Positions 24,090 through 33,170 of a DNA stretch of 64,000 nucleotides are shown here, piece after piece. Both the position numbers and the translations under genes were made by a program. The stretch's first letter is position 1; every line of letters begins with the position of its first letter. The DNA is from Lactococcus allomyrinae (lineage in GTDB: Bacteria > Bacillota > Bacilli > Lactobacillales > Streptococcaceae): NCBI RefSeq assembly GCF_003627095.1, contig NZ_CP032627.1, forward strand, positions 248,001-312,000, read 5' to 3'. The notes beneath the pieces are model-generated. The model had not been told where the DNA came from. It worked only from the letters and a program-made list of their open reading frames with translations, and did not search any database.

Positions 24090-27000
24090 ATGTTTAAAAA
24101 AGAAAAAGGTTTCCGCTCTTGGAAAGCGGGGAAGCACTGGCTTTATTCTGCTGGTGTTCTAGCTATATTAGTTAGTGGAGGAATGGCCGTTTCAAATTTG
24201 ACACCTCTCGCACTTCACGCGCAAGCGGCGACAAGTATGCCTTCTGACTTTACTCAGGTTGGTAGTATTGGTTCAGCACCACTTTACCAAACATCCAATA
24301 CTTCATGGACAAATATCAATGGAGCGATTAAAGCACTTGTTAACGGTCAAACACCTGACTATTATGTAGGTGCAGCTAAATATGCTTCCGATGGGAAAAC
24401 AATTATCGCTGGTCAGCCTTTAGGATGGTATGACGGACAAACACAATACCCAGTGATAAATGGTGGTACTTTTGGGAGTCTTTTAACCGCAGACCCTTCT
24501 GATTTATCTCAACCGAATTATAATTTTGTGAATGTTGCCATTATGCAAAAGGATGGCTTTACAGATTCGGATAATTTTAATTACATTACTGCTCCGGGGC
24601 AAGCGGTTCCTATTTATGATGTTGGTGAAGCGTATGAAACTTCGACTGGTAAGTTTATCCCTGTTGGATTAAAAATCAAAATCAATGATGCGACTTATTA
24701 TGATAGCGGAAGTAGTACCACACCACGGGACGTCTTTAGCGATGGTTATAAATTAATGGTCGCTGCTCGCAATGATGGCAATGGGAACATTACCTTGGGA
24801 TATGTTGTTGTTATGAACGGCGTTGTTGCTCAGAATAATGGCGGAGGCTCAGAAGGTGGTGGCTCTGGCAGTGGCACAGGAAATATCTCTGGTGGATGTA
24901 CAACGGGGATTCCTAAAAGTGTCAATGGTATTGTTACTTATGTCAATGAAAATACGGGCGAAGTTCTTCCTAATAATTCCATTTCAGCAGTAAAAGTAGC
25001 AGATATTGATGCTGGACAGTCCGCAGATATTAGTAGTAATTCTCTTGGATATTTTATTTCTAATCCGACTCATCTGTCACTTCAAAATAATGTATTAACG
25101 GCTAGTACAGACCATACAGTCACTTCTGATGCTTCTACATTGGATGCAAATTCTTATGTTACTTTAAAGAATATTAATTCCTTTGCACTTACGTTCACAG
25201 ATACCCTCGGCAATCAACAACAAGGTTCTATCGTGGAATCCCTCTTTGGAAGAAGTGCGGTTAGCCTTCCTGTTCCTGACCTCGTGAAAAATGTATTAAC
25301 GAAAACAGAGACATCAGGAGCTAGTCCGTCAGGTGTCTCACAAGCTGGTGCAGAATTTGAATTAAAAAACGAGAATCCTGGCAAATTTGTAAATGCAAGT
25401 GATACAGGAAGTGATGAAGTTGAAGCGTCTAATGGTAAAATGAACACCTCATCAGATGGCACACTAGAGTTCACGACAGGTTCAGACGGTAAAGTGGGTG
25501 TTGAAAACCTCCCATCAGTAGATGGTAATGGCAAAACAATTACTTACCAATGGGTAGAAGTCAATGCTCCAGATGGAGAAGCGATTTCTGCCTCAGGGAG
25601 TGGACAAGAATTCTCTGCGAACTTAAGTACTCCAGCAGATAGTGACGGCAATATCCCAACCGCTGACACAAATATTTCAGATAAACCGTTGCTTGAAGCA
25701 CAATTGAATAAGAACTCTACAAACGCAGCCTTTAATAATGCTCTTGGGGATGCAACTTATGAAGCCTATAATTCAGATGGTACACCAATTACGACTGATG
25801 ATGGTTTAGACCCAGCGACAGGAAAAGCAGCGGATGTTGATGTTGTTACAGGAACATTGGTTACAAGTGTTGGTAGTGGAGAAGAAGGAGATGGACCTCT
25901 TATCGTCAAAGCCAATGCACAAGGTCAAATTGATGTGAAGAACATGGATGGCACACAAGTCTCTAAAGATATCACTTGGAAAGAAATTTCTCCCGCCGCA
26001 GGTCATGCTTTAAATAATCAAGTGGCTACAGGAACGTTTAGTACAACTACTTTAAATAGCGATAAATCTAACTTCCTTGTAACAAGCACAACGACGGATA
26101 AACCAATGGGCGAAACAGCGATTGCGAAGCTGGATGCCGATACAGGCAATAGCACGACACAAGGTGCGGCGACTCTTCAAGGAGCAGAATTTACTTTGGA
26201 AGATGCGACAGGCGCACCAGTTAAACAAAGCCAAGGTGTTGACCCCAAAACGGGTGCAGCTGCCAATGTTGTTCTGACTTCTGGCACGACTTATGCACCC
26301 GATGCCAATGGGAATATTGTGCTTGTCACGAATGATAAAGGTGTCGCAGGACAAGTGGAAAACCTTGACTTGACGAATAACCTCAATTATCAATGGGTAG
26401 AAACCAAAGCACCGTATGGTTATGCCATCAATGATAAGCCAGATGCCGTGACTTTCTCTCCTTCCAATACAGTAGATACTGCCACAAATAACTATGAGGA
26501 TAGTCAAAAGCTAAGTGCTACCATTTCTGACCGTGTCGTTGATTTTGGCTTTAGTTTCACAAAAGATGCGGCAGACCAAGGTGCCACAGGCTTAAATGGT
26601 GCAGAGTTTACACTTACACCACTCACAGGCACACAAAATAGTCTTGGTCAGTTCGATAATGGCAAAGACACCAACATCAATGGACAAGATACCTTCATCA
26701 GTCCTGATACTGGACTGGCAATCCCAGTGACCGATGTCAGCCAACTCTTCTTAGGCACAACGCAAACCTCTCATGATTATACCGACCCTCAGGGCAATCA
26801 ATCCGCGGGTTGGGTGGAATACAACCATGTACAAGTCGGGAAGTACAAACTGGTAGAAACAAGCACACCAAAAGGCTATGCGCCAGTAGATGAGATGGAA
26901 GTGGATATCTTACCAGATACCGATACCACAGGTGCTCCAACAAGCTATGAGCTGAAAGTTACCGATACTGTGACTGGTAATGTCTTACGCGATGAAACCA

Positions 27001-28583
27001 TTCCTGTCTCTTACAGCACAAGTCAATCGGGACGTCAGTTGATTGATGATAATAACAGCCTTGGGAAATTTAATCTCGGACAACTCATTGATAAGCTCCC
27101 TGTGCCAAGTATTGACGTTGAAAAAGCCAATGATGCTGTCCCAGATGCAGGCAAAGGCAATGACACTGATGCGGATAATAACGTTGGTGTCAACGACCAT
27201 GATACGGTTGCGACTGCTGATAATGCTAAAGCAGGAGCAACGACAACGATTGACTTCCGTATCACCAATAACGGCACAGATGATTTAACGAAAGTCACCG
27301 CCAAAGATAAAACAACGAGTGGTTCAGTTGATATTGGTGCGATTACGTGGACTTACAATGGTCAGACTGTCACACTTAACAGCGATGGCTACTTCGTGAC
27401 TGCGGACGGAAGTGTCCTGACTTTGTCTGTAGGACAAAGTATTACAGGGACTGCTACTTTACCAGCACTTCCAGCTGGACAACTTCATACAGACCAAATC
27501 GCAGTTTCGGGTATCGGTATCCAATCTGGTGGAGATGTACAAGACCATGATAACTGGAATGGGGAAACCCCAAAACCAAGTATTGATATTGAAAAGGCAA
27601 ATGGGACAACTCCTAAAGCAGGCAAAGGCAATAACACCGATACTGCCAATAATGATGGAACCAACGACCATGACACCGCAGCAACTGCCGACAAAGTAAA
27701 GAACAAGGCAACCACACAGATTTACTTTAACGGAACCAATAATGGTACGGAGCCTTTGACAGACATCAAAGTCGGGGATAAAACAACGGCAGGTTCTGTT
27801 GCTATCGGTGCAATTACTTGGACTTACAAAGGACAAACCCTTAAAACGAATGCAGACGGTTACTTGACGCTTCAAGATGGGACATTGTTGACCCTCGCAC
27901 CCAATGAGAACATCACAGGAACAGGACTCTTGCCAGCTTTGCCAGCAGGAGAACTGCATACAGATAATGCAACGATTGCGGGCGTTGGAACACTTGATAA
28001 AGTGCCAGTAGGGGACAATGATAACTGGAATGGCATCACACCACTCACAGTGAAGACAACTGCTCATACAACAGGCACAGACCAAATCTTTACACCGTCT
28101 TCTTCTACTCAAATGTATGACACAGTAGAGACAAATGCACCGAAAGGCGATATCCAAGTCGCTTACTTGCATAAAATCACGCCTGATGGCAAAGACACGA
28201 TTGTAGCAACCGTGTCATTCACTATCGATGACGCAACTGTAGAAGCGGAGAAAGATACCGTTCTTAAGTCTATTGATACTTCTAAAGATGTGGTAGGTAC
28301 TCGTTATGTCTGGGGCGAAGCCATCTTTGCCAAAGGAGCTGACATCAAGACGGACAAACCTTTGGCAACATTCTATGATAAGAATGACAAAGCAGAGACA
28401 TTGACTCCGGTCACAACACCAGTTGCCTTAACTCCCGCGAAACCTAACTTGACAATTATTCTACCTGATACAGGAACGAAAGCTCTTGCTTGGTTGACTG
28501 GTATCGGTGTGGCTATTCTTGCCGCAGTTGGTGGGACAACGTTTTACAAGAAACGTAAGAAAGGCTCTGATAAAGCAAAATAA
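24090..28583 (+). CDS. LPDTG-anchored multidomain surface adhesin
   Basis: The 1,497-aa protein opens with a KxGKxW-type signal (RSWKAGKHWLYSAG) cleaved near HAQAA. Domain order: an N-terminal globular region (~50-260), a Gly/Ser spacer (~265-285), several SpaA/Cna-B-like repeats (~420-930, marked by AGAEFELKN, GAEFTLEDA and GAEFTLTPL and the YQWVE..AP pattern), and two DUF11-like repeats of ~155 residues (PSIDVEKANDAVPDAGKGND... and PSIDIEKANGTTPKAGKGNN...). A final domain precedes LPDTG, a membrane helix and a basic tail. Sortase links such proteins to peptidoglycan. In conjugative elements large adhesins commonly promote cell aggregation. Its sortase follows directly. Confidence 0.85.
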   Translation: MFKKEKGFRSWKAGKHWLYSAGVLAILVSGGMAVSNLTPLALHAQAATSMPSDFTQVGSIGSAPLYQTSNTSWTNINGAIKALVNGQTPDYYVGAAKYASDGKTIIAGQPLGWYDGQTQYPVINGGTFGSLLTADPSDLSQPNYNFVNVAIMQKDGFTDSDNFNYITAPGQAVPIYDVGEAYETSTGKFIPVGLKIKINDATYYDSGSSTTPRDVFSDGYKLMVAARNDGNGNITLGYVVVMNGVVAQNNGGGSEGGGSGSGTGNISGGCTTGIPKSVNGIVTYVNENTGEVLPNNSISAVKVADIDAGQSADISSNSLGYFISNPTHLSLQNNVLTASTDHTVTSDASTLDANSYVTLKNINSFALTFTDTLGNQQQGSIVESLFGRSAVSLPVPDLVKNVLTKTETSGASPSGVSQAGAEFELKNENPGKFVNASDTGSDEVEASNGKMNTSSDGTLEFTTGSDGKVGVENLPSVDGNGKTITYQWVEVNAPDGEAISASGSGQEFSANLSTPADSDGNIPTADTNISDKPLLEAQLNKNSTNAAFNNALGDATYEAYNSDGTPITTDDGLDPATGKAADVDVVTGTLVTSVGSGEEGDGPLIVKANAQGQIDVKNMDGTQVSKDITWKEISPAAGHALNNQVATGTFSTTTLNSDKSNFLVTSTTTDKPMGETAIAKLDADTGNSTTQGAATLQGAEFTLEDATGAPVKQSQGVDPKTGAAANVVLTSGTTYAPDANGNIVLVTNDKGVAGQVENLDLTNNLNYQWVETKAPYGYAINDKPDAVTFSPSNTVDTATNNYEDSQKLSATISDRVVDFGFSFTKDAADQGATGLNGAEFTLTPLTGTQNSLGQFDNGKDTNINGQDTFISPDTGLAIPVTDVSQLFLGTTQTSHDYTDPQGNQSAGWVEYNHVQVGKYKLVETSTPKGYAPVDEMEVDILPDTDTTGAPTSYELKVTDTVTGNVLRDETIPVSYSTSQSGRQLIDDNNSLGKFNLGQLIDKLPVPSIDVEKANDAVPDAGKGNDTDADNNVGVNDHDTVATADNAKAGATTTIDFRITNNGTDDLTKVTAKDKTTSGSVDIGAITWTYNGQTVTLNSDGYFVTADGSVLTLSVGQSITGTATLPALPAGQLHTDQIAVSGIGIQSGGDVQDHDNWNGETPKPSIDIEKANGTTPKAGKGNNTDTANNDGTNDHDTAATADKVKNKATTQIYFNGTNNGTEPLTDIKVGDKTTAGSVAIGAITWTYKGQTLKTNADGYLTLQDGTLLTLAPNENITGTGLLPALPAGELHTDNATIAGVGTLDKVPVGDNDNWNGITPLTVKTTAHTTGTDQIFTPSSSTQMYDTVETNAPKGDIQVAYLHKITPDGKDTIVATVSFTIDDATVEAEKDTVLKSIDTSKDVVGTRYVWGEAIFAKGADIKTDKPLATFYDKNDKAETLTPVTTPVALTPAKPNLTIILPDTGTKALAWLTGIGVAILAAVGGTTFYKKRKKGSDKAK

Positions 28584-28587
28584 ACAG

Positions 28588-28629
28588 TAAAGGACTTCTT
28601 CGGGAGTTCTTTTTTTGTTTTGAGATAAT
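28588..28629 (+). promoter_or_regulatory. Terminator plus TGAGATAAT promoter
   Basis: An AAGGACTTC...GAGTTCTTTTTTT hairpin followed by TGAGATAAT (28621-28629). A second variant TGAGATAGT stands at 28731-28739, close to the sortase start. Confidence 0.6.
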
Positions 28630-28769
28630 AAAGTCAATATTATTGAGATTGGAGTAGTAGCGAAAATAACGAATAAACGTCAAAAGAAAAAGAATCAATT
28701 TATCAGAAATGATAATCCTCTTTTTCTATGTGAGATAGTGACAAAAAGTATAAGCTGAAAGGAATTATT

Positions 28770-29552
28770 TTGAGACAAAGAGAAGATATACAAAAAACGA
28801 AGAGGAGACGAAAGAAAAATTACTCCTTAGTAAAAAAGAAATCAAAGACAAAGAAAATAGTGGTGCGACTGAGTGTGTCGCTATTGGTATTAATTGGATT
28901 GGTTTTGACCTTTCAAGTCCCACTGACTCATTGGTTTGTCAATCACTTTCAACAGAAGTATGCGTTACAAAGTCTTTCAAAAGACCAACTCAAAGCGAAT
29001 CAAAAGAAGGGTAATTTTGATAGCAGCAATGTCAAGACCGTGAATTTTCTTGATGCAGCAAAAGCTCAAATGGAAAATCATAACTATCCTGTGATTGGCG
29101 CAGTATCTTACCCAGATTTAAAGATTAGTCTACCTATCTTAAACGGTGATGGAGATGCGACGATGTTATACGGCGCTGGTACAATGAAACCGAACCAAGT
29201 GATGGGACAAGGTAATTATGCTCTCGCTAGTCATCATGTTTCCAATGTCTATGGACATTCCGCTGATGGACTTTTATTTAGTCCTCTACAAAATGCTAAG
29301 GCAGGTCAGAAAGTTTATCTGACAGACAAAATAAAGGTGTATGAGTATAAAACAACAAGCGTAAAAATCTTGCTTCCAAGTCAAGGCAATGTTATTCAGG
29401 ATGTTAAAGGAAAGCAAGAAATCACACTTGTGACCTGTTATAGTGATGACCGATATCGAATTATTGTACAAGGAAAATTTATCAAAGCGATGCCATTTAA
29501 TAACAAGAACGCAAAGCTCTTTACAGCTCAATACACACAATGGTGGAAATAG
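28770..29552 (+). CDS. Sortase (class A/C-like transpeptidase)
   Basis: Start is TTG 28770 with AAAGGA eight bases upstream. After a basic N-terminus there is one membrane helix (~residues 32-52), then the sortase barrel. The catalytic His lies in NYALASHHVSN, the Cys in the TLVTC motif and the Arg in YRIIVQG. Proteins of this type cleave LPxTG-like signals and attach the protein to the wall. The adjacent LPDTG adhesin is the obvious substrate. Confidence 0.88.
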   Translation: MRQREDIQKTKRRRKKNYSLVKKKSKTKKIVVRLSVSLLVLIGLVLTFQVPLTHWFVNHFQQKYALQSLSKDQLKANQKKGNFDSSNVKTVNFLDAAKAQMENHNYPVIGAVSYPDLKISLPILNGDGDATMLYGAGTMKPNQVMGQGNYALASHHVSNVYGHSADGLLFSPLQNAKAGQKVYLTDKIKVYEYKTTSVKILLPSQGNVIQDVKGKQEITLVTCYSDDRYRIIVQGKFIKAMPFNNKNAKLFTAQYTQWWK

Positions 29553-29566
29553 AAAGGAATAGTATT

Positions 29567-30134
29567 ATGCAGGAACGTAGAACAGATGCTTCAAAGAAGA
29601 AAAGTAAGAAAAATTCTAAGATGTTGACGGGTATTTTAGTCATGTTGGTATTGATTATTGGCGGAGGTGGAGTAGCTACTTTTCATTATTTCTATCCGCA
29701 AGGCATCAAAAAAGATATTTCAGCTCCCTCTACCTCACAGCACACCTTACCTGATAAAACCAAAAGTAATCCCAAAGTTCCTAAAACCAAGGAGAAGCCG
29801 ACAACAAGCGTTTCTCACTCTCCTGAACAAGTGAGGGCTCCCTCCGTTTCTAGTGTACAGCGTGCGTTCTGCTCAACCGCAAGAACAGACTATACAATCT
29901 GTTCCTCAACAACACGTTTCAACAACTCAATCAGAAGATGCAAATAAAGCAAAAGAGGATGCAGAAATCAATCAACTGACAAAAGAGTATGAAGCAAAGG
30001 GATATACTGTGAGCGTGACAAAACAATCTTCTGTACAAGTGACACAGCCAAGTACAACTATTGCCTCTCAACTTGATAAATTGAAAGCAGAATACGAAGC
30101 GGAAGGCTACCAATTAACAGTAACCCATCACTAA
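29567..30134 (+). pseudogene. Membrane-anchored extracytoplasmic protein, frameshifted
   Basis: AAAGGAA lies before ATG 29567. The first frame encodes a basic N-terminus, a membrane helix (MLTGILVMLVLIIGGGGVAT) and a Pro/Thr-rich linker. Near 29840-29875 the meaningful reading passes to the next frame (RSAQPQEQTIQSVPQQ). That frame contains two similar ~20-residue repeats (QLTKEYEAKGYTVSV and KLKAEYEAEGYQLTV) and ends at 30134. One extra base accounts for the break. Function unknown; it shares the sortase operon. Confidence 0.7.
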
Positions 30135-30144
30135 ATCTAAATAT

Positions 30145-30171
30145 CCTAAATGGATATTTTTTTTGTGTTCT
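30145..30171 (+). terminator. Terminator of the sortase operon
   Basis: ATATCC-TAAAT-GGATAT hairpin followed by T8. Confidence 0.75.
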
Positions 30172-30198
30172 TGATTGAATAAATTTCCTTTATCCATG

Positions 30199-30342
30199 TC
30201 GCAATTTGTATCAATTTGAGATATATTGATACAGATTATCGCAAATTACGACAATTTGTGCTAGAATAGGTATTGGGAACTGTTGCAATTTGTCTTAAAA
30301 TGATACAAAATGTAGCAGACTTCGACAAATTGTATCAACGAA
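30199..30342 (+). promoter_or_regulatory. Operator cluster upstream of the RHH gene
   Basis: At least five copies of AATTTGTATCA-like sites in both orientations occur at about 30200, 30225, 30285, 30301 and 30325, along with related CGACAATTTGT boxes. They surround an extended -10 TGCTAGAAT near 30259. Such clustered sites upstream of an RHH gene normally mean autoregulation. Confidence 0.6.
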
Positions 30343-30354
30343 TAGGAGAATAGG

Positions 30355-30705
30355 ATGCGTAAACGCCTTACAATTTCACTTGAAGAAGAAGTCATGAAAT
30401 CTTTTTCTTCGATTTTAAACAAAGAGGGCATGACAATTCAAACGTTTTTAGAGTTGATTGCCAATAAAACCGTAAATACAGGGGAAAGTCCTCTTACTCT
30501 AGGCTGGAATAGTGCTATTTTTACTCCAAACACAGAGAATAAGTTACAAAATCAAGAAATGAAGCCCTCAGAGAAGGCTGAAAATCAGACAAAAACTAAG
30601 AAAAAAAGTGCTATTTCAACCTCAACAATGACTGAAAAGCACGAAGAAGAGGTTGTTGATATTGAGAATAATATCACAAATCCTTTTGCAGGATTAGCCA
30701 AATAA
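30355..30705 (+). CDS. Ribbon-helix-helix regulator (RelB/DinJ-like N-terminus)
   Basis: The first ~48 residues (RKRLTISLEEEVMKSFSSIL, then NKEGMTIQTFLELIANKTVN) match the short beta strand and two helices of RelB/DinJ/Arc-type DNA-binding proteins. The rest is a hydrophilic Lys/Glu/Thr-rich tail that may be a partner-binding region. No toxin gene follows, so it is more likely a plasmid regulator or partition-type protein than an antitoxin. It sits between its operator cluster and the repeat array. Confidence 0.65.
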   Translation: MRKRLTISLEEEVMKSFSSILNKEGMTIQTFLELIANKTVNTGESPLTLGWNSAIFTPNTENKLQNQEMKPSEKAENQTKTKKKSAISTSTMTEKHEEEVVDIENNITNPFAGLAK

Positions 30706-30712
30706 TCCCAGA

Positions 30713-31520
30713 GTTAAGCGATTTTGAGTGCTGTTAAGAGTAGAAAATAGAAGGAGTCCCAAGAGTGCATAAAATTATATTTTTGCATAATTATGCACTC
30801 ATTCTTTTTATTTATTTTAAATGATGAATGGCTCTGTTGAGCCTTTTTTCTTGGCTTTAAGAGTACTCTTATTTTGGACTTCGCTTTGTTGAGCGATTTA
30901 TACCGCCTTTAAGAGTGAAAATACTTGATTGCTTTTGAAACTAAAACTTTTGAGCTTTTTGAATAAAATACGAGATAATTTAAGCAAATTTTGAAAATAA
31001 GAAAAGGCTTTGTTATAGGATTTTTAATAGCATTAAGAGTACTCTTATTTTGGCTTTGGCTGTATTAAGCCATTTCTTACCTTGATAAGAGTGGAAAGTC
31101 GTGAAAGAAGTATAGAAAACGCTGTATTGAGCCATTTATCATGGTGTTAAGAGTCACTCTTATTTTGCTTTCCCTCTGTTGAGCGATTTATAAGGACGTT
31201 AAGAGTGAGAAGTATCAGTAGCACAATAAAATGAAATTTTTGTGCTTTTAAAATAAAAAGAAGGGATATTTTATATAAATTTTTAAAAAGATGAATGGCT
31301 TTGTTAAGCGATTTCTGTCAATGTTAAGAGTACTCTTATTTTGACTTTCGCTCTGTTAAGCGATTTTAGCCTGCAATAAGAGTGAATGCTTGTGAAAAAT
31401 TAATCAATCTTATTATCAATAAAATGTATAATTAACTTTTCCGTGTGGTTGAGCGATTTATAAGGATATTAAGAGTGAAAAAGAGTAAAGGATGTGACTC
31501 TTAATAACCACTCTTAATTT
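30713..31520 (+). repeat. Array of ~10 bipartite repeats, candidate oriT or replication origin
   Basis: The unit is GTTGAGCGATTTAT (variants GTTAAGCGATTT, ATTGAGCCATTT), ~8-11 variable bases, then TTAAGAGT. Copies start near 30713, 30836, 30888, 31010, 31062, 31123, 31177, 31301, 31353 and 31447. They come in pairs: the first of each pair ends in the palindrome AAGAGTACTCTT followed by ATTTTG (once AAGAGTCACTCTT), the second ends in AAGAGTGAAA or a close variant. An extra CTCTTAA pair stands at 31497-31520. No gene lies inside. The array separates the RHH gene from the replication-relaxation gene. Confidence 0.75.
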
Positions 31521-31738
31521 AGTAAGAAGAATGTCTTGTACATAGAGTGTAGGTGCGACTTTTGAGCACCTTTTCTACATCGTAACTTTTAGTAGAAAAA
31601 TTGGGTTAGGTTTGGTAGGTGCAACGAAAGCACGGAAGGTAATAAAAATGATTATTTATTCAAAAGGAGAATGCGGAGAAGTTAATTCATAAAGCAATAA
31701 GTTGTGAGATGATAAGAGGTATCTAAGGAGGAATTTAT
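31521..31738 (+). promoter_or_regulatory. Leader and promoter of relaxation copy 2
   Basis: No ORF with an RBS. TGAGATGAT at 31704-31712 is a variant of the recurrent extended -10 element, followed by RBS AAGGAGG before ATG 31739. Confidence 0.5.
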
Positions 31739-32686
31739 ATGGTATTTGAACAAGAGCTTCATCTTGATTTTATTAAATTGTTATATCCGTTTACATGGCT
31801 TTCCTATGCGCAAATAAATCAACTATGGAAAAACGCATCGGGGTCAAAAACTAAAATGCCGTCAGGTTTATTAAAAAAATTAGAAAGTGAGGGGATAATA
31901 AAACGAAAAATAGCAGAAGGTAGAAAACGTGGTGCTCAGTATCACATAAGACAAGAAAAAATCAAACAATTTTTTTCTGGAACAACTAGAGATGTGTTGA
32001 ACAATATATTGCCTGCCTTTTTTCGAGATGCATTCCCAGTAAAAAGTCCATCTCACACTATCAATTTTCATAATGAAGCTTTAAAAAATGTACTTGTTTC
32101 ATTTTATTCTCCATATTTTGATTCTTTAGTATTACCACGGATAAAAACAGATACTAAGGATATTATAATACCAGACGCTATTCTTTGTAAGGGGGACTTT
32201 TTTTCTTACCTTGAATATGATAATCTAACAGAGGAGAGAGCAGCGTTGTTGTCTAAAATACCTAGATATCTTTACGTAGCTAAACAACAACCAAATAAAA
32301 AGCACAAGTTAATTATTGTTTTTACAGATGAAACTACAATTGTTAAAGGATTTCAAAGGAAAAGAAAGAGTCCCCCATTTCATCGTATGGAAAATTTTGT
32401 TTCTGCTGTAAAGAAAATTAAGGCACTAAATGGCTTGCCTCTGGTTGGAGAGATAAGTAAGCAAGAAAACTTTGAACTTTATTTATTCACTTATAGAGAG
32501 GCTATACAATACTTGGAGTCTTTATTTAAAGGAAAATCTTTCCCTGATTATTTTCATCGTGAATTTACAATGGCTTTTGGTGATAATTTTAAAAATCTTC
32601 AAAAGCAGAGCGAGAGTTTAAATAGTCAGAATATAGAAAGCCTTAATCAGAAGAAAAGTCAAGCAAGCAAATATTTTTTTGAATAA
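31739..32686 (+). CDS. Replication-relaxation family protein (copy 2)
   Basis: The 315-aa protein is a clear paralogue of the 9246 product over its whole length. Matching segments are LDFIKLLYPFTWLSYAQINQ, RIKTDTKDIIIPDAIL, YLEYDNLTEERAALLSKIPR and KALNGLPLV. The winged-helix-like N-terminus is followed by the nuclease-like core with conserved Asp/Glu positions. Codon use is more AT-rich than copy 1, and the lysine-rich tail is shorter. Its position directly after the repeat array suggests it acts on that array as initiator or relaxation protein. Confidence 0.8.
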   Translation: MVFEQELHLDFIKLLYPFTWLSYAQINQLWKNASGSKTKMPSGLLKKLESEGIIKRKIAEGRKRGAQYHIRQEKIKQFFSGTTRDVLNNILPAFFRDAFPVKSPSHTINFHNEALKNVLVSFYSPYFDSLVLPRIKTDTKDIIIPDAILCKGDFFSYLEYDNLTEERAALLSKIPRYLYVAKQQPNKKHKLIIVFTDETTIVKGFQRKRKSPPFHRMENFVSAVKKIKALNGLPLVGEISKQENFELYLFTYREAIQYLESLFKGKSFPDYFHREFTMAFGDNFKNLQKQSESLNSQNIESLNQKKSQASKYFFE

Positions 32687-32701
32687 TTTCTTCAAATTAT
32701 A

Positions 32702-32736
32702 GAAAGACACCCATCGAAAGAAGTGTCTTTTTCTTC
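32702..32736 (+). terminator. Terminator
   Basis: AAAGACAC...GTGTCTTT hairpin followed by a T-rich tail. The remaining ~430 bases to the IS transposase hold no supported gene; a short TTG ORF near 33086 ends after 13 codons and may be a relic cut by the IS. Confidence 0.75.
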
Positions 32737-33170
32737 ACCCTTCTTCAATAAAAAACGAATGATATTTTCATATCACTCGCTCATCATTCAGAAGAATATT
32801 CTTTTCTTCTCTCATAACTTTATTTCTTAACCGATTACCCAATCATTATACCAAGCGTTGAGAAGTCTGCTTTTATTTTTTTAAGATGATAGCTTTATTT
32901 TTTTTGATAGTTAATTTCTTATTTTCTGTAAAATTACATATTGTAAATATTGAAGCATGGTGGTAAAATAAGAATGAGATTAGAGAATGTTCCTTAACAT
33001 GAGGGGAAGTAAAAAAATACTTTTCTCACGCGCATGAGATATGATTCTAATACAATCACATGGAAAGTAAAGTTATTAGGAGAAGTTTGAAAAAAGAAGC
33101 TAATCGTCAAATTCCACAACTGGAGTAAAAAAGAGCGCACAAAAAACTTAATTTGAGTAACCTCAAAAAA

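Noticed and set aside
27459-28172. Long minus-strand ORF (237 codons) under the adhesin gene.
   Set aside because: Codon shadow of a repetitive, Thr/Ala/Asp-rich coding frame; no RBS and composition rich in Cys/Ile typical of antisense reading.
30355-30705. Toxin-antitoxin system based on the RelB/DinJ-like start.
   Set aside because: No toxin gene precedes or follows; the next 1 kb is the repeat array.
30713-31520. CRISPR array.
   Set aside because: Repeats are bipartite with degenerate sequence and uneven spacing, no unique 30-bp spacers and no cas genes.
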